Origin: JANQRX01 sp963663975
Lineage (GTDB): Bacteria; Pseudomonadota; Alphaproteobacteria; Rhizobiales; Kaistiaceae
DNA length: 64,000 nucleotides
Assembly (NCBI GenBank): GCA_963663975.2
Contig: CAXXRA010000015.1
Span: 1,240,001-1,304,000, forward strand
Reading direction: 5' to 3'
Shown in pieces: positions 17,398 through 26,449 of the stretch. How positions within the stretch are numbered: position 1 is the first letter of the stretch; each line of letters opens with the position of its first letter. A program made the translations under genes and the position numbers. The notes under the pieces were generated by a model that was given only the letters and a program-made list of their open reading frames with translations, was not told where the DNA came from and made no database searches.

Positions 17398-18030
17398 TCA
17401 GTCGCGTCCGGCCAATGCCCGGTTGACGATATCCACAGCCGTGCGGAACGCGGTTTCTATATCCATTCCGGTAGTATCGAGCAAGTGGGCGTCTTCGGCT
17501 CGGGTCAGTGGCGCCACCGTCCTGGTCGAATCCCGGTTGTCGCGCCGCTGCAGATCCGCCAGCACCGTCGCGTAGTCGGTGTTTTCGCCCTGGGCGATGG
17601 CCTGGTCGGTGCGGCGGCGGGCTCGCTCGGCGACATCGGCGGTGACGAACAGCTTGACCGGTGCCTCCGGTGCAACCACCGTTCCGATGTCGCGACCGTC
17701 GAGAACCGCGCCCGGCGGTTCCTTGGCGAACGCCCTCTGGCGCTCCACCAGGCGGGCGCGAACCTGTGGCAAGACCGCCACCTGAGACGCCGCCTCGCCG
17801 ATCTCATGGGTCGACAGGACCGTGCGGTCGAGCGCTGCCAGATCCAGCGCCGAGGCCGCATCGACCGCTGCCCCGGCATCGTCGAGGCGACGGCCGTCCT
17901 CGATCAGCCGGGCCGCGACGGCGCGATAGGTCAGGCCGGTGTCGAGATAGCGCAACGCAAACCGTTCGGCCAGGCGGCGGCCGAGCGTGCCCTTGCCCGA
18001 AGCGGCCGGCCCGTCGACGGCGATGATCAA
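17398..18030 (-). CDS. cmk: Cytidylate kinase
   Basis: 210-residue NMP kinase that phosphorylates CMP and dCMP. P-loop IIAVDGPAASGKGTLGRRLA at the N-terminus, then RYLDTGLTYRAVA, LDGRDIGTVVAPEAPVKLF and the lid region RRDNRDSTRTVAPL, with DAHLLDTTGMDIE near the end. Lies between aroA and rpsA as in other Rhizobiales. ATG is in register with the P-loop. Confidence 0.95.
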   Translation of the reverse strand: MIIAVDGPAASGKGTLGRRLAERFALRYLDTGLTYRAVAARLIEDGRRLDDAGAAVDAASALDLAALDRTVLSTHEIGEAASQVAVLPQVRARLVERQRAFAKEPPGAVLDGRDIGTVVAPEAPVKLFVTADVAERARRRTDQAIAQGENTDYATVLADLQRRDNRDSTRTVAPLTRAEDAHLLDTTGMDIETAFRTAVDIVNRALAGRD

Positions 18031-18063
18031 ACGAGCCCCCCCAACACGGGGATGCCACCGCGT

Positions 18064-19410
18064 TCAGCCCCCATCGACGTCTTCGAAGGCTGCGCCGAGG
18101 CCGGTCATGAGAGTGTCGAACCGGGGAAAGCTGGTGGCGATCGGAGCGGCGTCATCGATCGTTACCGGTTCCTCGCTTGCCAGGCCGAGAACGAGAAAGC
18201 CCATGGCGATGCGGTGGTCGAGATGGGTGGCGACCGTGCCGCCGCCCTTGACGGTGGCGCTGCCTTTGACCTTCAGCCCTTCCGGCTGTTCCTCGACCTC
18301 GACGCCGTTGGCCTTGAGCCCGGCTGCGACGGCGGCCAGGCGGTCGGTCTCCTTCACCCGAAGTTCGCCCAGGCCCGCCATCACGGTGTCGCCCTCGGCA
18401 AACGCGGCGGCGATCGCCAGAATGGGATATTCGTCGATCATCGAAGGCGCCCGCTCGGGCGGAACGGTCACGCCCTTGAGCGGCCCCGCCCTGACGCTGA
18501 GATCGCCGACTTCCTCGCCGCCGGCATTGCGGCGGTTGGCGATGTCGATATCTCCGCCCATCTCCATCAGCGTCTCGATCAGCCCGTTGCGGGTCGGATT
18601 GAGCATCACGTTTTCGATGGTGATGTTCGACCCCTCGACGATCAGTCCGGCGACCAGAGGAAACGCGGCCGAACTCGGATCGCCGGCTATTGTGACCGCC
18701 TGAGGCTTGAGGTCGCGCTGGCCCTGGAGCTGGATCGAGCGCACGCCGTCCTCATCGGTTTCGATGTCGATCGCCGCGCCGAAAGCGGCCAACATTCTCT
18801 CGGTATGGTCGCGCGTCTGCACCGGTTCGATGACGGTGGTCACGCCGCCGGAGTTGAGCGCGGCGAGCAGGATCGCCGATTTGACCTGGGTGGAAGGTAC
18901 CGGCAGCCGATATTCGATCGGCACCAGCGCGTCGGGCCCGCGGATGGTGGCCGGCAGCCGCTGGCCCGAACGCGACAGCGACTGGATGCCCATCTGCCGG
19001 AGCGGGTCGAGGATCCGGTCCATCGGCCGGTCGACCAGCGAGGCGTCGCCGGTGAATGTGGTGGAAAACGCATGTCCGCCGGCGATCCCCATTGCCAGGC
19101 GCACGCCGGTGCCGGCATTGCCGAAGTCGATCACTTCCTCCGGTTCCAGCAGGCCGCCCACCCCAAGGCCGTGAATTTTCCAGAGTCCGTCGTCGCTCCG
19201 CTCGATGGTCGCGCCGAAGGCCCGCATGGCGCCGGCGGTGGCGAGCACGTCATCGCCTTCCAGAAGGCCCTCGACGACGGTTTCGCCCACGGCCAGGCTC
19301 GCCAGCATCAAGGAGCGGTGCGATGTGGACTTGTCGCCCGGCGGGCGCATCGTGCCCGATAGCGGACCCGATCGTCGGGCGCGAAGTTGCTTCGCGTCGA
19401 TACCTGGCAT
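18064..19410 (-). CDS. aroA: 3-phosphoshikimate 1-carboxyvinyltransferase (EPSP synthase), class II type
   Basis: Shikimate-pathway enzyme joining phosphoenolpyruvate and shikimate 3-phosphate. Motifs are RPPGDKSTSHRSLMLASLAV, DFGNAGTGVRLAMG, GDASLVDRPMDRIL, VKSAILLAALNSGG, EPVQTRDHTERML, PGDPSSAAFPLVA-like AGDPSSAAFPLVAG and ERAPSMIDEYPILAIAAAFA. Overall it resembles class II enzymes such as the CP4 type. At the position of the alanine in NAATG of CP4 it has glycine (NAGTG). Start ATG 19410 (MPGIDAKQL); the frame extends 26 codons upstream without need. First gene of the run; divergent from the TIGR02300 gene. Confidence 0.95.
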   Translation of the reverse strand: MPGIDAKQLRARRSGPLSGTMRPPGDKSTSHRSLMLASLAVGETVVEGLLEGDDVLATAGAMRAFGATIERSDDGLWKIHGLGVGGLLEPEEVIDFGNAGTGVRLAMGIAGGHAFSTTFTGDASLVDRPMDRILDPLRQMGIQSLSRSGQRLPATIRGPDALVPIEYRLPVPSTQVKSAILLAALNSGGVTTVIEPVQTRDHTERMLAAFGAAIDIETDEDGVRSIQLQGQRDLKPQAVTIAGDPSSAAFPLVAGLIVEGSNITIENVMLNPTRNGLIETLMEMGGDIDIANRRNAGGEEVGDLSVRAGPLKGVTVPPERAPSMIDEYPILAIAAAFAEGDTVMAGLGELRVKETDRLAAVAAGLKANGVEVEEQPEGLKVKGSATVKGGGTVATHLDHRIAMGFLVLGLASEEPVTIDDAAPIATSFPRFDTLMTGLGAAFEDVDGG

Positions 19411-19575
19411 CGTCGTCCACGCTCCGAATGAAATTCTCCCGCGCCGCGGGGCGCCGAGTCGGATAGCACAGCCGATAGGGTGCGTCACCGTTGAGACAGG
19501 TCGCGAAATGGTTTTGACAGAGCCTGCGCGGAGCTTTATGGGGTGCCGCGAAAGCTGCCAAAGAGGCCGGACATC

Positions 19576-19974
19576 GTGAAGAAACCGAAGCTCGGAACCA
19601 AGCGCTTATGCCCGAATTGCCAGACCAAATATTACGATCTGGAGCGCAATCCGATCATCTGCCCCAATTGCGGGACGCGGTTCGCGGCTGCGGACGGCAA
19701 GCCGCCGGCTGCCGCGGTGCCGAAACCTGAGCCGAAGCCGGTCAAGGAGGTCGCCGAAAAGGCCAAGCCCGAAGCCCCTGAAACCGTATCGCTTGAGGAC
19801 GCCGATGCCGAAGCGATGGAGACAGGTGCGGTCGAGGTCGAACTCGGCGATGACCAGGACAGCGATTCAGATGCGGCCGGGAAGGACGACGACAACACCT
19901 TCCTTGAGACCGACGATGACAGTGATGAGGATGTCGGCGACATTATTGGCGAGGTCAAAAAGGATGACGCGTGA
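19576..19974 (+). CDS. TIGR02300-family zinc-ribbon and acidic-tail protein
   Basis: Small protein typical of alphaproteobacteria, function unknown. The N-terminus KKPKLGTKRLCPNCQTKYYD and PIICPNCGTRF forms a four-cysteine zinc ribbon with the YDL motif of this family. A Pro/Lys linker and a long Asp/Glu-rich tail ending in EVKKDDA follow. GTG 19576 is chosen because AAAGAGG precedes it and it fits the family start; a frame from 19543 is also open. It is followed by tRNA-Ala, the usual Rhizobiales neighbour. Confidence 0.85.
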   Translation: MKKPKLGTKRLCPNCQTKYYDLERNPIICPNCGTRFAAADGKPPAAAVPKPEPKPVKEVAEKAKPEAPETVSLEDADAEAMETGAVEVELGDDQDSDSDAAGKDDDNTFLETDDDSDEDVGDIIGEVKKDDA

Positions 19975-20055
19975 GGGCCGCGCCACCCTTGATCGGGGGA
20001 TCGCCGCAGCCTAAGTTCCGCGCCCGCGGGACAAACGCGCCTGCGCGCTGTCGGA

Positions 20056-20131
<76 letters not shown>

Positions 20132-20160
20132 AACAAATCAATGACTTACGAGTGATGTGG

Positions 20161-20184
20161 GCGACCTTCGGGTCGCTCTTTTTT
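20161..20184 (+). terminator. Rho-independent terminator after tRNA-Ala
   Basis: Stem GCGACC/GGTCGC with a TTCG tetraloop, followed by TCTTTTTT. The position, 30 bases after the tRNA 3' end, fits termination of the tRNA transcript. From 20185 to 20450 I see no gene. Confidence 0.9.
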
Positions 20185-20451
20185 GTTCAAGATCACACCA
20201 AGGTCACAGAGACAGCTCATTTGTCGGTCGTTCGTGGATGTGGGCGTGCCGACCGCCGGCGGCGGGATTTGGCAACTGACCACGGTCAAGCGGCGGGTGG
20301 ATACGCTGGCGGCGTAGGCCGTCAAAACCAGACCGGCTGGCCGTGGGTAGTTAGTTTATGCGCGACGCTGAACGGGCCCCGCTACGGGCGATAGCCGCCT
20401 TGTTGCGGACGATGCCGACAGTAACGCCGAGGTCGGCCAGGCTGGCGGCGT

Positions 20452-20556
20452 TCAGATGAAAGCAATTGCGAGCCACCCGGCGAGAAATAACCAGCTGATA
20501 AACACAGTTGCCACGAGAACCCACAGGATTCCTTCGAGAGCTTCGAGAGCTGCCAT
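20452..20556 (-). CDS. Small membrane peptide (34 residues)
   Basis: ATG at 20556 is preceded by AGAGGAG eight bases upstream, a strong ribosome binding site. The product starts MAALEALEGILW, then forms one long hydrophobic helix (VLVATVFISWLFLAGWLAIA) and ends FI. A palindrome sits just upstream. Size, composition and setting beside a tRNA gene recall small prophage membrane proteins, but I recognise no family. Confidence 0.55.
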   Translation of the reverse strand: MAALEALEGILWVLVATVFISWLFLAGWLAIAFI

Positions 20557-20580
20557 TGTTTGATTCTCCTCTATGTGCGG

Positions 20581-20602
20581 ATTTCAAATTTTGATTTGAA
20601 AT
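20581..20602. promoter_or_regulatory. Perfect AT-rich palindrome upstream of the small membrane peptide
   Basis: ATTTCAAAT, spacer TTTG, ATTTGAAAT: a perfect 9-bp inverted repeat in otherwise GC-rich DNA, 25 bp upstream of the peptide start. It could be an operator or a short hairpin in the leader. A second hairpin, AAGCC to GGCTT followed by TTTCGTTTT (20676-20702), lies further upstream and looks like a terminator reading rightward. Confidence 0.45.
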
Positions 20603-20730
20603 TTTCCAGAAGCGCGACCGTATCCCACCACCACTGCAAACCCGAAATAGGCCCCCGCCCCTCCAAAGGTTAGCGAAGCCACCCCCGGGCGGCTTTTCGT
20701 TTTCCACCGGGTAGCACCATCACGCTCCGA

Positions 20731-21405
20731 CTACCGGGCGTCCGCCTCGATGATCCGCCTGGCAACCTCGCTGAGATCGCGACCTCGTACTGTCGGGTCC
20801 CGGTCCAATGCCCCCGTCACCATGCCCGGACGCTCAACAAACGCCGCCTTCCAGCCCGCGGCCAGAGCACCGGTCGTGTCCCAGTTATGGGCTGCGACCA
20901 ACCACAGATCTTGCGGCTCCTCTCCCAGTTCACGTGCCGCCATGTCGTAAACCTCACGGGCCGGCTTGAACTTCCTGACCGAGTCGACCGATAGCATCTG
21001 ATCGAAATAGGCGGCCAGCCCGGAGTTCTCGATCTGCGCCTGCACGACGGCAGGCGGCGAGTTTGTCAGGGTGACCATCCGATAGCCCTCCGCACGCAGC
21101 AGCTCCAGGGCTCCGGCCGCTTCCGGATGGGCAGGAAGTGACCTCATACCCTGGAGAATTCGGGTTGCCTGTTCGTCCGTGACCGACTCGCCCCGCCGTT
21201 CGGCGACCATGTGCAATGCGGCGCCTCCCACCTTGGCGAAGTCCGTATAGTCGCCGGTCACGGTAATGGTCATGGAGGTGAGGAGCACCTGGGTGAACCA
21301 CGCCGCCCGCACGTTGCCATCACCAAATTGCTTCTCGAACAGCGGATCGAGAGCCTTCAGATCCAACAGCGTCTCATTCACATCGAAGACGATTGTTCGT
21401 GGCAT
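20731..21405 (-). CDS. HAD-type (S)-2-haloacid dehalogenase family protein
   Basis: 224 residues with the HAD signature: motif I IVFDVNETLLDLKAL (nucleophile Asp), motif II MVTLTNSPPAVV, the motif III lysine in SVRKFKPAREVYDMA and motif IV WLVAAHNWDTTGALAAG. The AHxWD form of motif IV is typical of L-2-haloacid dehalogenases, which hydrolyse short 2-haloacids. Single gene with no partner; the physiological substrate is unknown. Confidence 0.85.
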   Translation of the reverse strand: MPRTIVFDVNETLLDLKALDPLFEKQFGDGNVRAAWFTQVLLTSMTITVTGDYTDFAKVGGAALHMVAERRGESVTDEQATRILQGMRSLPAHPEAAGALELLRAEGYRMVTLTNSPPAVVQAQIENSGLAAYFDQMLSVDSVRKFKPAREVYDMAARELGEEPQDLWLVAAHNWDTTGALAAGWKAAFVERPGMVTGALDRDPTVRGRDLSEVARRIIEADAR

Positions 21406-21420
21406 GTGTGCTCCGTCCTT

Positions 21421-21630
21421 CTAAGAGATTTGCCTTGTGGCCCTTGAGTATAGGCCCCCGGCAGGGCCAACGCGCCATAATAGCTCCCCATTCGAGGTGA
21501 TTTCCGCGTTACGCTGATGTGCCGGAAGCAGGCGCGGCTGCGGCGCAATCAGCCGCGGCGTCGGGGTCTGGGCACGTGCAGTCTCGGCCATGGGCAGACC
21601 AAGCGCCACGGCAAGCAGACAGGTCTGCAG
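21421..21630 (-). CDS. Small exported hypothetical protein
   Basis: From ATG 21630 the frame gives 69 residues that start with a convincing signal peptide (MLQTCLLAVALGLPMAETAR, cut after ARAQ) and a Pro-rich mature part TPTPRLIAPQPRLLPAH. The frame extends upstream to 21720. No family recognised. It lies just upstream of the dehalogenase gene on the same strand. Confidence 0.4.
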   Translation of the reverse strand: MQTCLLAVALGLPMAETARAQTPTPRLIAPQPRLLPAHQRNAEITSNGELLWRVGPAGGLYSRATRQIS

Positions 21631-21730
21631 CATTCGTCCGCGAAGATCTCGAAGTGCGATCACGTGGCCATGATGACACATCGAGGATGCCCAGGCACGA
21701 CGCCGGAAAACTTGCCGCACTGCTACTCGA

Positions 21731-22105
21731 ACTCCTTCCGGGTGTGAAACGGGGAGGCTGTGTTGCCGTGGTCACCAACACCAGCACCGCTCATCACTGG
21801 GCGGTGGCCAAGGGTGCCGGGCTGGGGATGGTGCCGACCTAATCTATGGGCGATCGGCGCGCGCGTCGAACCTGTGGATATCGGGTCTCCAAACGCAATT
21901 CGACATCTGGTTGACCTACCATCCGAGCACCCGCAACACGCCACGGATCGCAGCAACCATCGACTGGCTGAAGAGCACCTTCGATCCCAAGACGTTTCCT
22001 TGGTTTCGCGACGAGTTCATACCACCGGAAAAGCTGGAAAAAACGGCCAGAAATATCGCCGATCAAAACCTGTTTGATGGCTTCGCGGGAAGGACGACGG
22101 CCTGA
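21731..22105 (+). pseudogene. LysR-type regulator remnant (C-terminal part)
   Basis: Fragments in shifting frames read AHHWAVAKGAGLGMVPT, then LWAIGARVEPVDIG, then TYHPSTRNTPRIAATIDWLK and FPWFRDEFIPPEKL. In this order they match the end of a LysR effector domain. At least two one-base shifts (near 21842 and at the GGG near 21884) break the frame and no HTH domain precedes it. A degraded remnant. Confidence 0.5.
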
Positions 22106-22196
22106 CCACGGCAACCGCAGATGGCCGATTAACTTGAACTTTCCGGAGTTTTGTGGTTGGCACATCCCTGTGAACTTTTTTTAGCAGAGATGAGCC

Positions 22197-22595
22197 ATGA
22201 ACAGTCCGCATCCGATTGATGTCCACGTGGGTGAAAGGGTCAGGATAACGCGCCTGGCGGCGCGGATGTCCCAGACCGCGCTGGCCGATGCCGTCGGCGT
22301 ATCCTTTCAGCAAGTGCAAAAATACGAAAAGGGCACAAACCGGATCAGCGCCAGTCGTTTGTTCCAGTTTGCCGAGATCCTGGGCGTGGAAGTCGCTCAC
22401 TTTTTCCGCGGCGCCGAAGTGCGGAACCGCGGTGGTCCCGCTCTGGACGTGACGCGTCAGTTGGAACGCGCCGACGTCGAACTGGTCAACCAGATCGCCG
22501 GCATCAGGAGTGCCAAGATGAAAAGGGCGATTATCGACCTCATCGATTGCCTGCCTGCCGCCAGCGGCCGGAGGCCAAGGGCGTCAACACGGTGA
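22197..22595 (+). CDS. XRE-family helix-turn-helix regulator
   Basis: 132 residues. The HTH is at residues 13-67: VGERVRITRLAARMSQTALA, DAVGVSFQQVQKYEKGTNRI and LFQFAEILGVEVAHFF. The conserved QVQKYEKGxNR motif is common in alphaproteobacterial XRE regulators. The C-terminal part is short and helical. Targets are unknown; no divergent partner is obvious. Confidence 0.85.
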   Translation: MNSPHPIDVHVGERVRITRLAARMSQTALADAVGVSFQQVQKYEKGTNRISASRLFQFAEILGVEVAHFFRGAEVRNRGGPALDVTRQLERADVELVNQIAGIRSAKMKRAIIDLIDCLPAASGRRPRASTR

Positions 22596-22732
22596 CCGGG
22601 ATGCCGGTGCGGTAGCAGCGCCCGCTGCGCGTGAGCACCCCGTCACGGCGCCAAGTCAATCCACGGGTTCTCACCGTCTGAGCAACGGCCCCCAAATCAC
22701 GTCATTCGGTTGTTCGCTTCGCCGGTTCAAAT

Positions 22733-23368
22733 TTACGTTGGTGCCGGCGTGCCGTTGCCGACTCCGCGGCGCGCGAGTTCGGCGAAAAGATCCGTTTCGC
22801 CCTGTTTGAACAGAACCGTATCGAAGCCGATCCGACGGGCAGCGGCAATGTTGTCATCACGGTCGTCGATGAACAGGCTGCGCGCCGGCTTCAGATCGCG
22901 TCGCTCGATGAGCAGGTCAAAGATTTCCCGATCCGGCTTGACCAGTCCGACATCGGCCGAGATGACGAGTTCGTCGAAGTCATCAAGGAACGGGAACAGC
23001 CGTCGGGCGACGTCGAATTTCTCGCGGCTGAAATTGCTGATGGCGTGGACCGGATAACCGGTCTGTCTGAGCCATCGGAAGACGGCGACGTTTTGTTCCA
23101 GGGCGCCGTCAAGCATCTCAGCCCACCTGGTGTCGAACGCCAGTATGAACTCGGCGTGTTGGGGGAACCGATCGGCGAGCGCGGCGACCGTGGCAGCGTA
23201 GGGGACGCCGATGTCGAGCTGCCGATGATTGATCTCGGGCAATCCTGTTTCGGCCATGATCGAGCCGGTTGTTGCGTCCGAGTAGCCCATGCGACGGTAG
23301 AGGTTGCCGGGGTCCCAACGGATGAGCACATTGCCGATGTCGAACACGACGCAATCGATCTCTGCCAT
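22733..23368 (-). CDS. HAD-family hydrolase (YihX-like)
   Basis: 211 residues. Motif I CVVFDIGNVLIRWDPGNLYR, motif II VHAISNFSREKFD, motif III VGLVKPDREIFDLL and motif IV LFIDDRDDNIAAARRIGFD. The DIGNVLI form is typical of YihX-type sugar-phosphate phosphatases. ATG 23368 is chosen over a long upstream frame because it begins exactly at the HAD fold. The GNAT gene lies 55 bp upstream on the same strand. Confidence 0.85.
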   Translation of the reverse strand: MAEIDCVVFDIGNVLIRWDPGNLYRRMGYSDATTGSIMAETGLPEINHRQLDIGVPYAATVAALADRFPQHAEFILAFDTRWAEMLDGALEQNVAVFRWLRQTGYPVHAISNFSREKFDVARRLFPFLDDFDELVISADVGLVKPDREIFDLLIERRDLKPARSLFIDDRDDNIAAARRIGFDTVLFKQGETDLFAELARRGVGNGTPAPT

Positions 23369-23423
23369 AGCTAACCTTTTGAAATTGAACGTAAATATGA
23401 CGGAGCAGCATCCGGCGCCTGTC

Positions 23424-23969
23424 TCACGCCGTCTTTGCTCGGGAACTGTCCGGCGGGGGGTGGCGATAGACCACGCAGGGTCTGTCGGGCGGCGTGGCGG
23501 CTTGCCCGTCCAGGGACGCGCCGAGGCGCTCGGCCAGCCGCCTCGAGGGCTCATTGTCGGGATCGATGTAGCTGACGGCGGTACTCCAGCCGAGGGTCTG
23601 GAAGGCGTATTGACGGGCGCGCACGGCCGCCTCATGGGCATAGCCGTGTCCTTCGAATCCTTCCCACAGCGCCCAGCCCAATTCGTTCTCCGGCCAATCC
23701 GCCGGTGCCCACAGGTCGACATGTCCCACATGATCGCCGCCGTCGAGGAGGTCGATCGCCCAGGCTCCGAAACCGAGCAGCGGCCACTGGCCGACCATGG
23801 CGGCAAAACCCCGCCAGGCGGGGCCGCGCGCCAGCGGTCCACCGACATATCTTGAGCGCGGGGTGGCATAAAACTCGGCGAACCGGTCGAAATCACCCGC
23901 CATATGGGGGCGCAGTCTGAGCCGTGACGTCAACAGGATCGGAGCGGAACTGGTGTGGATGTCGGGCAT
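23424..23969 (-). CDS. GNAT-family N-acetyltransferase (RimJ/RimL-like)
   Basis: About 181 residues. Start MPDIHTSSAPILLTSRLRLR with the TxRLxLRP beginning of RimJ/RimL-type acetyltransferases. The acetyl-CoA site region is LGWALWEGFEGHGYAHEAAV, followed by AVSYIDPDNEPSRRLAERLG and VYRHPP. Likely acetylates an amine on a protein or small molecule; substrate unknown. Confidence 0.8.
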   Translation of the reverse strand: MPDIHTSSAPILLTSRLRLRPHMAGDFDRFAEFYATPRSRYVGGPLARGPAWRGFAAMVGQWPLLGFGAWAIDLLDGGDHVGHVDLWAPADWPENELGWALWEGFEGHGYAHEAAVRARQYAFQTLGWSTAVSYIDPDNEPSRRLAERLGASLDGQAATPPDRPCVVYRHPPPDSSRAKTA

Positions 23970-24240
23970 GGTCGGTCCGTCGTGGTGACAAATATTGGGG
24001 TGCGCCGCCACGTCGTTCTAGATGCGGCCGTTGTGACTGTCGAGCACGATTGTGGTCGCTTTGCCGGCAACCAAAGAGTTCGGGACCTCAACACGCCGGT
24101 TGGTCGGTCGGGACCAATCTTGAAGACGGCGCCATCGCCCGGACAAAGTCATCGACTGCCGGCCGCGGCGGAAGGATGATGCCTTCAGTTTGCTGGCGCC
24201 ATGAGGGTGAGGAGGCGCGCGGGGTGGCCTAATTCCTAAC

Positions 24241-26280
24241 TCACAGCGCCCATTGGTAAGCGGCGTCCATCCGCTGCGGAGCTGAGCCGTGGGCCTCAAT
24301 TGATGTCTTCACACACGAGCCCAGGCACTCGGTGTGGCCGGGCAAGGTGATCGTGATCCGCGACACTTTCTTGAGCAGCAACTCGTTCCACCAGTTGCTC
24401 CAGTTTTGGGTCGTCGCCATCGGCTCCGTCCGCACCAGCCTGCGGTCCCAGACGTCGCGGATGTTGGGGTCTGGAACCAGCACGAAGGAGAGCCGCTGCC
24501 CCGGCCGCAGCGACACCTGTTCGGACGTCGGCTCGTAGATGTCCTCCGAATCACTGATACCGACGGCGACATCCCTCAACCGTGCCAATCCGGCATTCTC
24601 CACGATGATGCGATACGAAGCCGGCACCAAACGCCTCGAGCACGGTACTTTCTCGCCATCCCTCGCCACCCTGCTTTGCATTTCGTCGATGGTCGCCACC
24701 AGGGCTTGGCGCGACGTCTTCTCGAGTTCGTCACGCAACAATTCGCGCGCGCGCGCCTCACCTTCGGCAAGCGCCACATTCACCACGACATCAGCGCCAA
24801 GGCTGCCGAGGCTTGCCGACAGATCAGCCGCCGGAATCTGGGACACCGCAACCCCCGCCATTTCGGCGGCCAGGTGATCGAGGCCGCCTGACATGAGTTC
24901 GTCCAGATTGGGAATGTCCGGCGGAATGCCGACCGACGCCAGGGCGGAATCCAGCGCGAACGACAGCACTTGGTCCGGAATGACTCCGAAGGTGAGCCGG
25001 CCGGCGATGTCGACGACCCTGTCCTTGGCCCATTGATAGGCCTCGGCGGCGAAGTTCCACATCCCGGTGAACGCGCCGGCAACCTTCTCGAAGAAATTCT
25101 TTTGCTGAGATGCGCGGTAATCCTCCCATTCGACGCAGCCACGAGGCCAATCGATCGACTTGTGCGGGCGGAACTCGACGCCGACCAGGCGGACCGGCGG
25201 CGCTTCGGCGACGATTTCGGGCGTATAAAACTGGAATGGCGGCGGTTGCGGCGGATCGGCGCCGTAATAGACACGCATGACGTTGGACGGCCTGCCGACC
25301 ACACGTCCGAGGCCGATCGCCGAAACCGGCAGGATCCTGACGTGGAAGATCGCCGCGCCGGCGCCCGGCGGCAGCCGCCCGGACAGATCCCGGAAATCCA
25401 CCGCGAAGAACCCCTTGTCGCCATTGGATCGCCCGGAGAACACCAAGCCGCGCGGATCCAGATCGTCGGCGCTGCCATTGCCGAAGGCGGGAAACGGAAA
25501 ATAACCGACCTGCCACAAGGCGGCGCCGGCATGGGGTACCCGTTGCACCGACCAGTTGAATCGGGCGGATTGGTCGGACGCCCGGGGATCAACCTCCAGA
25601 TCGGCCGCGTTCGCGACCCCGCAATCGGCCACCGCGCACTTGAAGAGCGAGGCGCCCTGGGGATAGTCGCGTACCAGTTCCAGATCGCGGAACCAGTTCA
25701 GGCTGACCCGTTCGGCGCTGAAACCGGGGATGGTGAACAGGCCGGTAAAGGCCGGCGCCGCGGCCGTAACCGGGCTCGCCGGTGCGGTGATCACGCCGCC
25801 GCCACGCTCCGGCCGCAAACGCGGCAGCGGAGCCAGAAATTCGGGACGGATAGGCCGCGCCACGCTTAGCGGGGGCTGTGTCGCCGGCATGACCGGCACC
25901 GCCACGGTGGGCGTAGCGGCCGGCGGAGCCGGCGCGGCGATGGTCGGCTGCGGTGGAGGCGGCTGGGGCTGGCCGCTCGCGCAATGGATGACCGAGAAGC
26001 TGGAACATTGCGGGCCGGAACACAGGCGCCCGTCGCCGAAGACCAGGGTCCGGGTGCCGGCCGGTCCGGACGGTTGCCAGAAGACCGCTCTTTCAAAGCC
26101 CTTTTCAAGGCAGAACAGATCCGCCGCCGGCTGGCCGCATTGCGCGCCCCAGTTCCGGCAAAAATCGAGACGGAAATCACGGATGGTCGGATTGAAAAAC
26201 TGTTGCGTGCGCACTTGCGCATCGGCCGCTGCAGAGAGCGCGATCACAGTGCCGAAGACCAGCGAAAACCAGCGTCGCAT
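24241..26280 (-). CDS. Large exported protein of unknown function (679 residues)
   Basis: A signal peptide (RRWFSLVFGTVIALSAAADA) is followed by a six-cysteine module at about residues 35-105 (FCRNWGAQCGQPAADLFCLE, RLCSGPQCSSFSVIHCAS). A Pro/Ala-rich linker comes next, then beta-rich domains at about 180-380 with pairs of cysteines (SLFKCAVADCGVANAAD). A helical middle part (AFTGMWNFAAEAYQWAKDRV, DQVLSFALDSALASVGIPPD) and a further beta region ending with CLGSC follow. It is probably periplasmic or surface-exposed. I do not recognise the family. It stands alone, 170 bp from a divergent oxidoreductase gene; 24012-24240 holds no gene. Confidence 0.75.
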   Translation of the reverse strand: MRRWFSLVFGTVIALSAAADAQVRTQQFFNPTIRDFRLDFCRNWGAQCGQPAADLFCLEKGFERAVFWQPSGPAGTRTLVFGDGRLCSGPQCSSFSVIHCASGQPQPPPPQPTIAAPAPPAATPTVAVPVMPATQPPLSVARPIRPEFLAPLPRLRPERGGGVITAPASPVTAAAPAFTGLFTIPGFSAERVSLNWFRDLELVRDYPQGASLFKCAVADCGVANAADLEVDPRASDQSARFNWSVQRVPHAGAALWQVGYFPFPAFGNGSADDLDPRGLVFSGRSNGDKGFFAVDFRDLSGRLPPGAGAAIFHVRILPVSAIGLGRVVGRPSNVMRVYYGADPPQPPPFQFYTPEIVAEAPPVRLVGVEFRPHKSIDWPRGCVEWEDYRASQQKNFFEKVAGAFTGMWNFAAEAYQWAKDRVVDIAGRLTFGVIPDQVLSFALDSALASVGIPPDIPNLDELMSGGLDHLAAEMAGVAVSQIPAADLSASLGSLGADVVVNVALAEGEARARELLRDELEKTSRQALVATIDEMQSRVARDGEKVPCSRRLVPASYRIIVENAGLARLRDVAVGISDSEDIYEPTSEQVSLRPGQRLSFVLVPDPNIRDVWDRRLVRTEPMATTQNWSNWWNELLLKKVSRITITLPGHTECLGSCVKTSIEAHGSAPQRMDAAYQWAL

Positions 26281-26449
26281 GCCCGGTCGATCCTCTCACA
26301 TGGCAGACTGCGAGGGAAGTATGGCGGCGCGGTGGCGGCTGTGGTCGCCTCACCTGGAGCGCGGAGCCGATCGTCCTTGCGCCGGTTGACATCGCCAGCC
26401 GCGACGGGCAGGCGAAGCCGGGAGTGGTCGCGACAGAAGGGGAACCATC

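Noticed and set aside
17260..19362. 700-codon plus-strand frame opposite cmk and aroA
   Set aside because: Antisense shadow of two well-conserved genes; no domain recognisable.
20351..20707. 118-codon minus-strand frame covering the 34-residue peptide
   Set aside because: It reads through a terminator-like hairpin and the palindrome; the short frame with its own strong ribosome binding site is the better gene.
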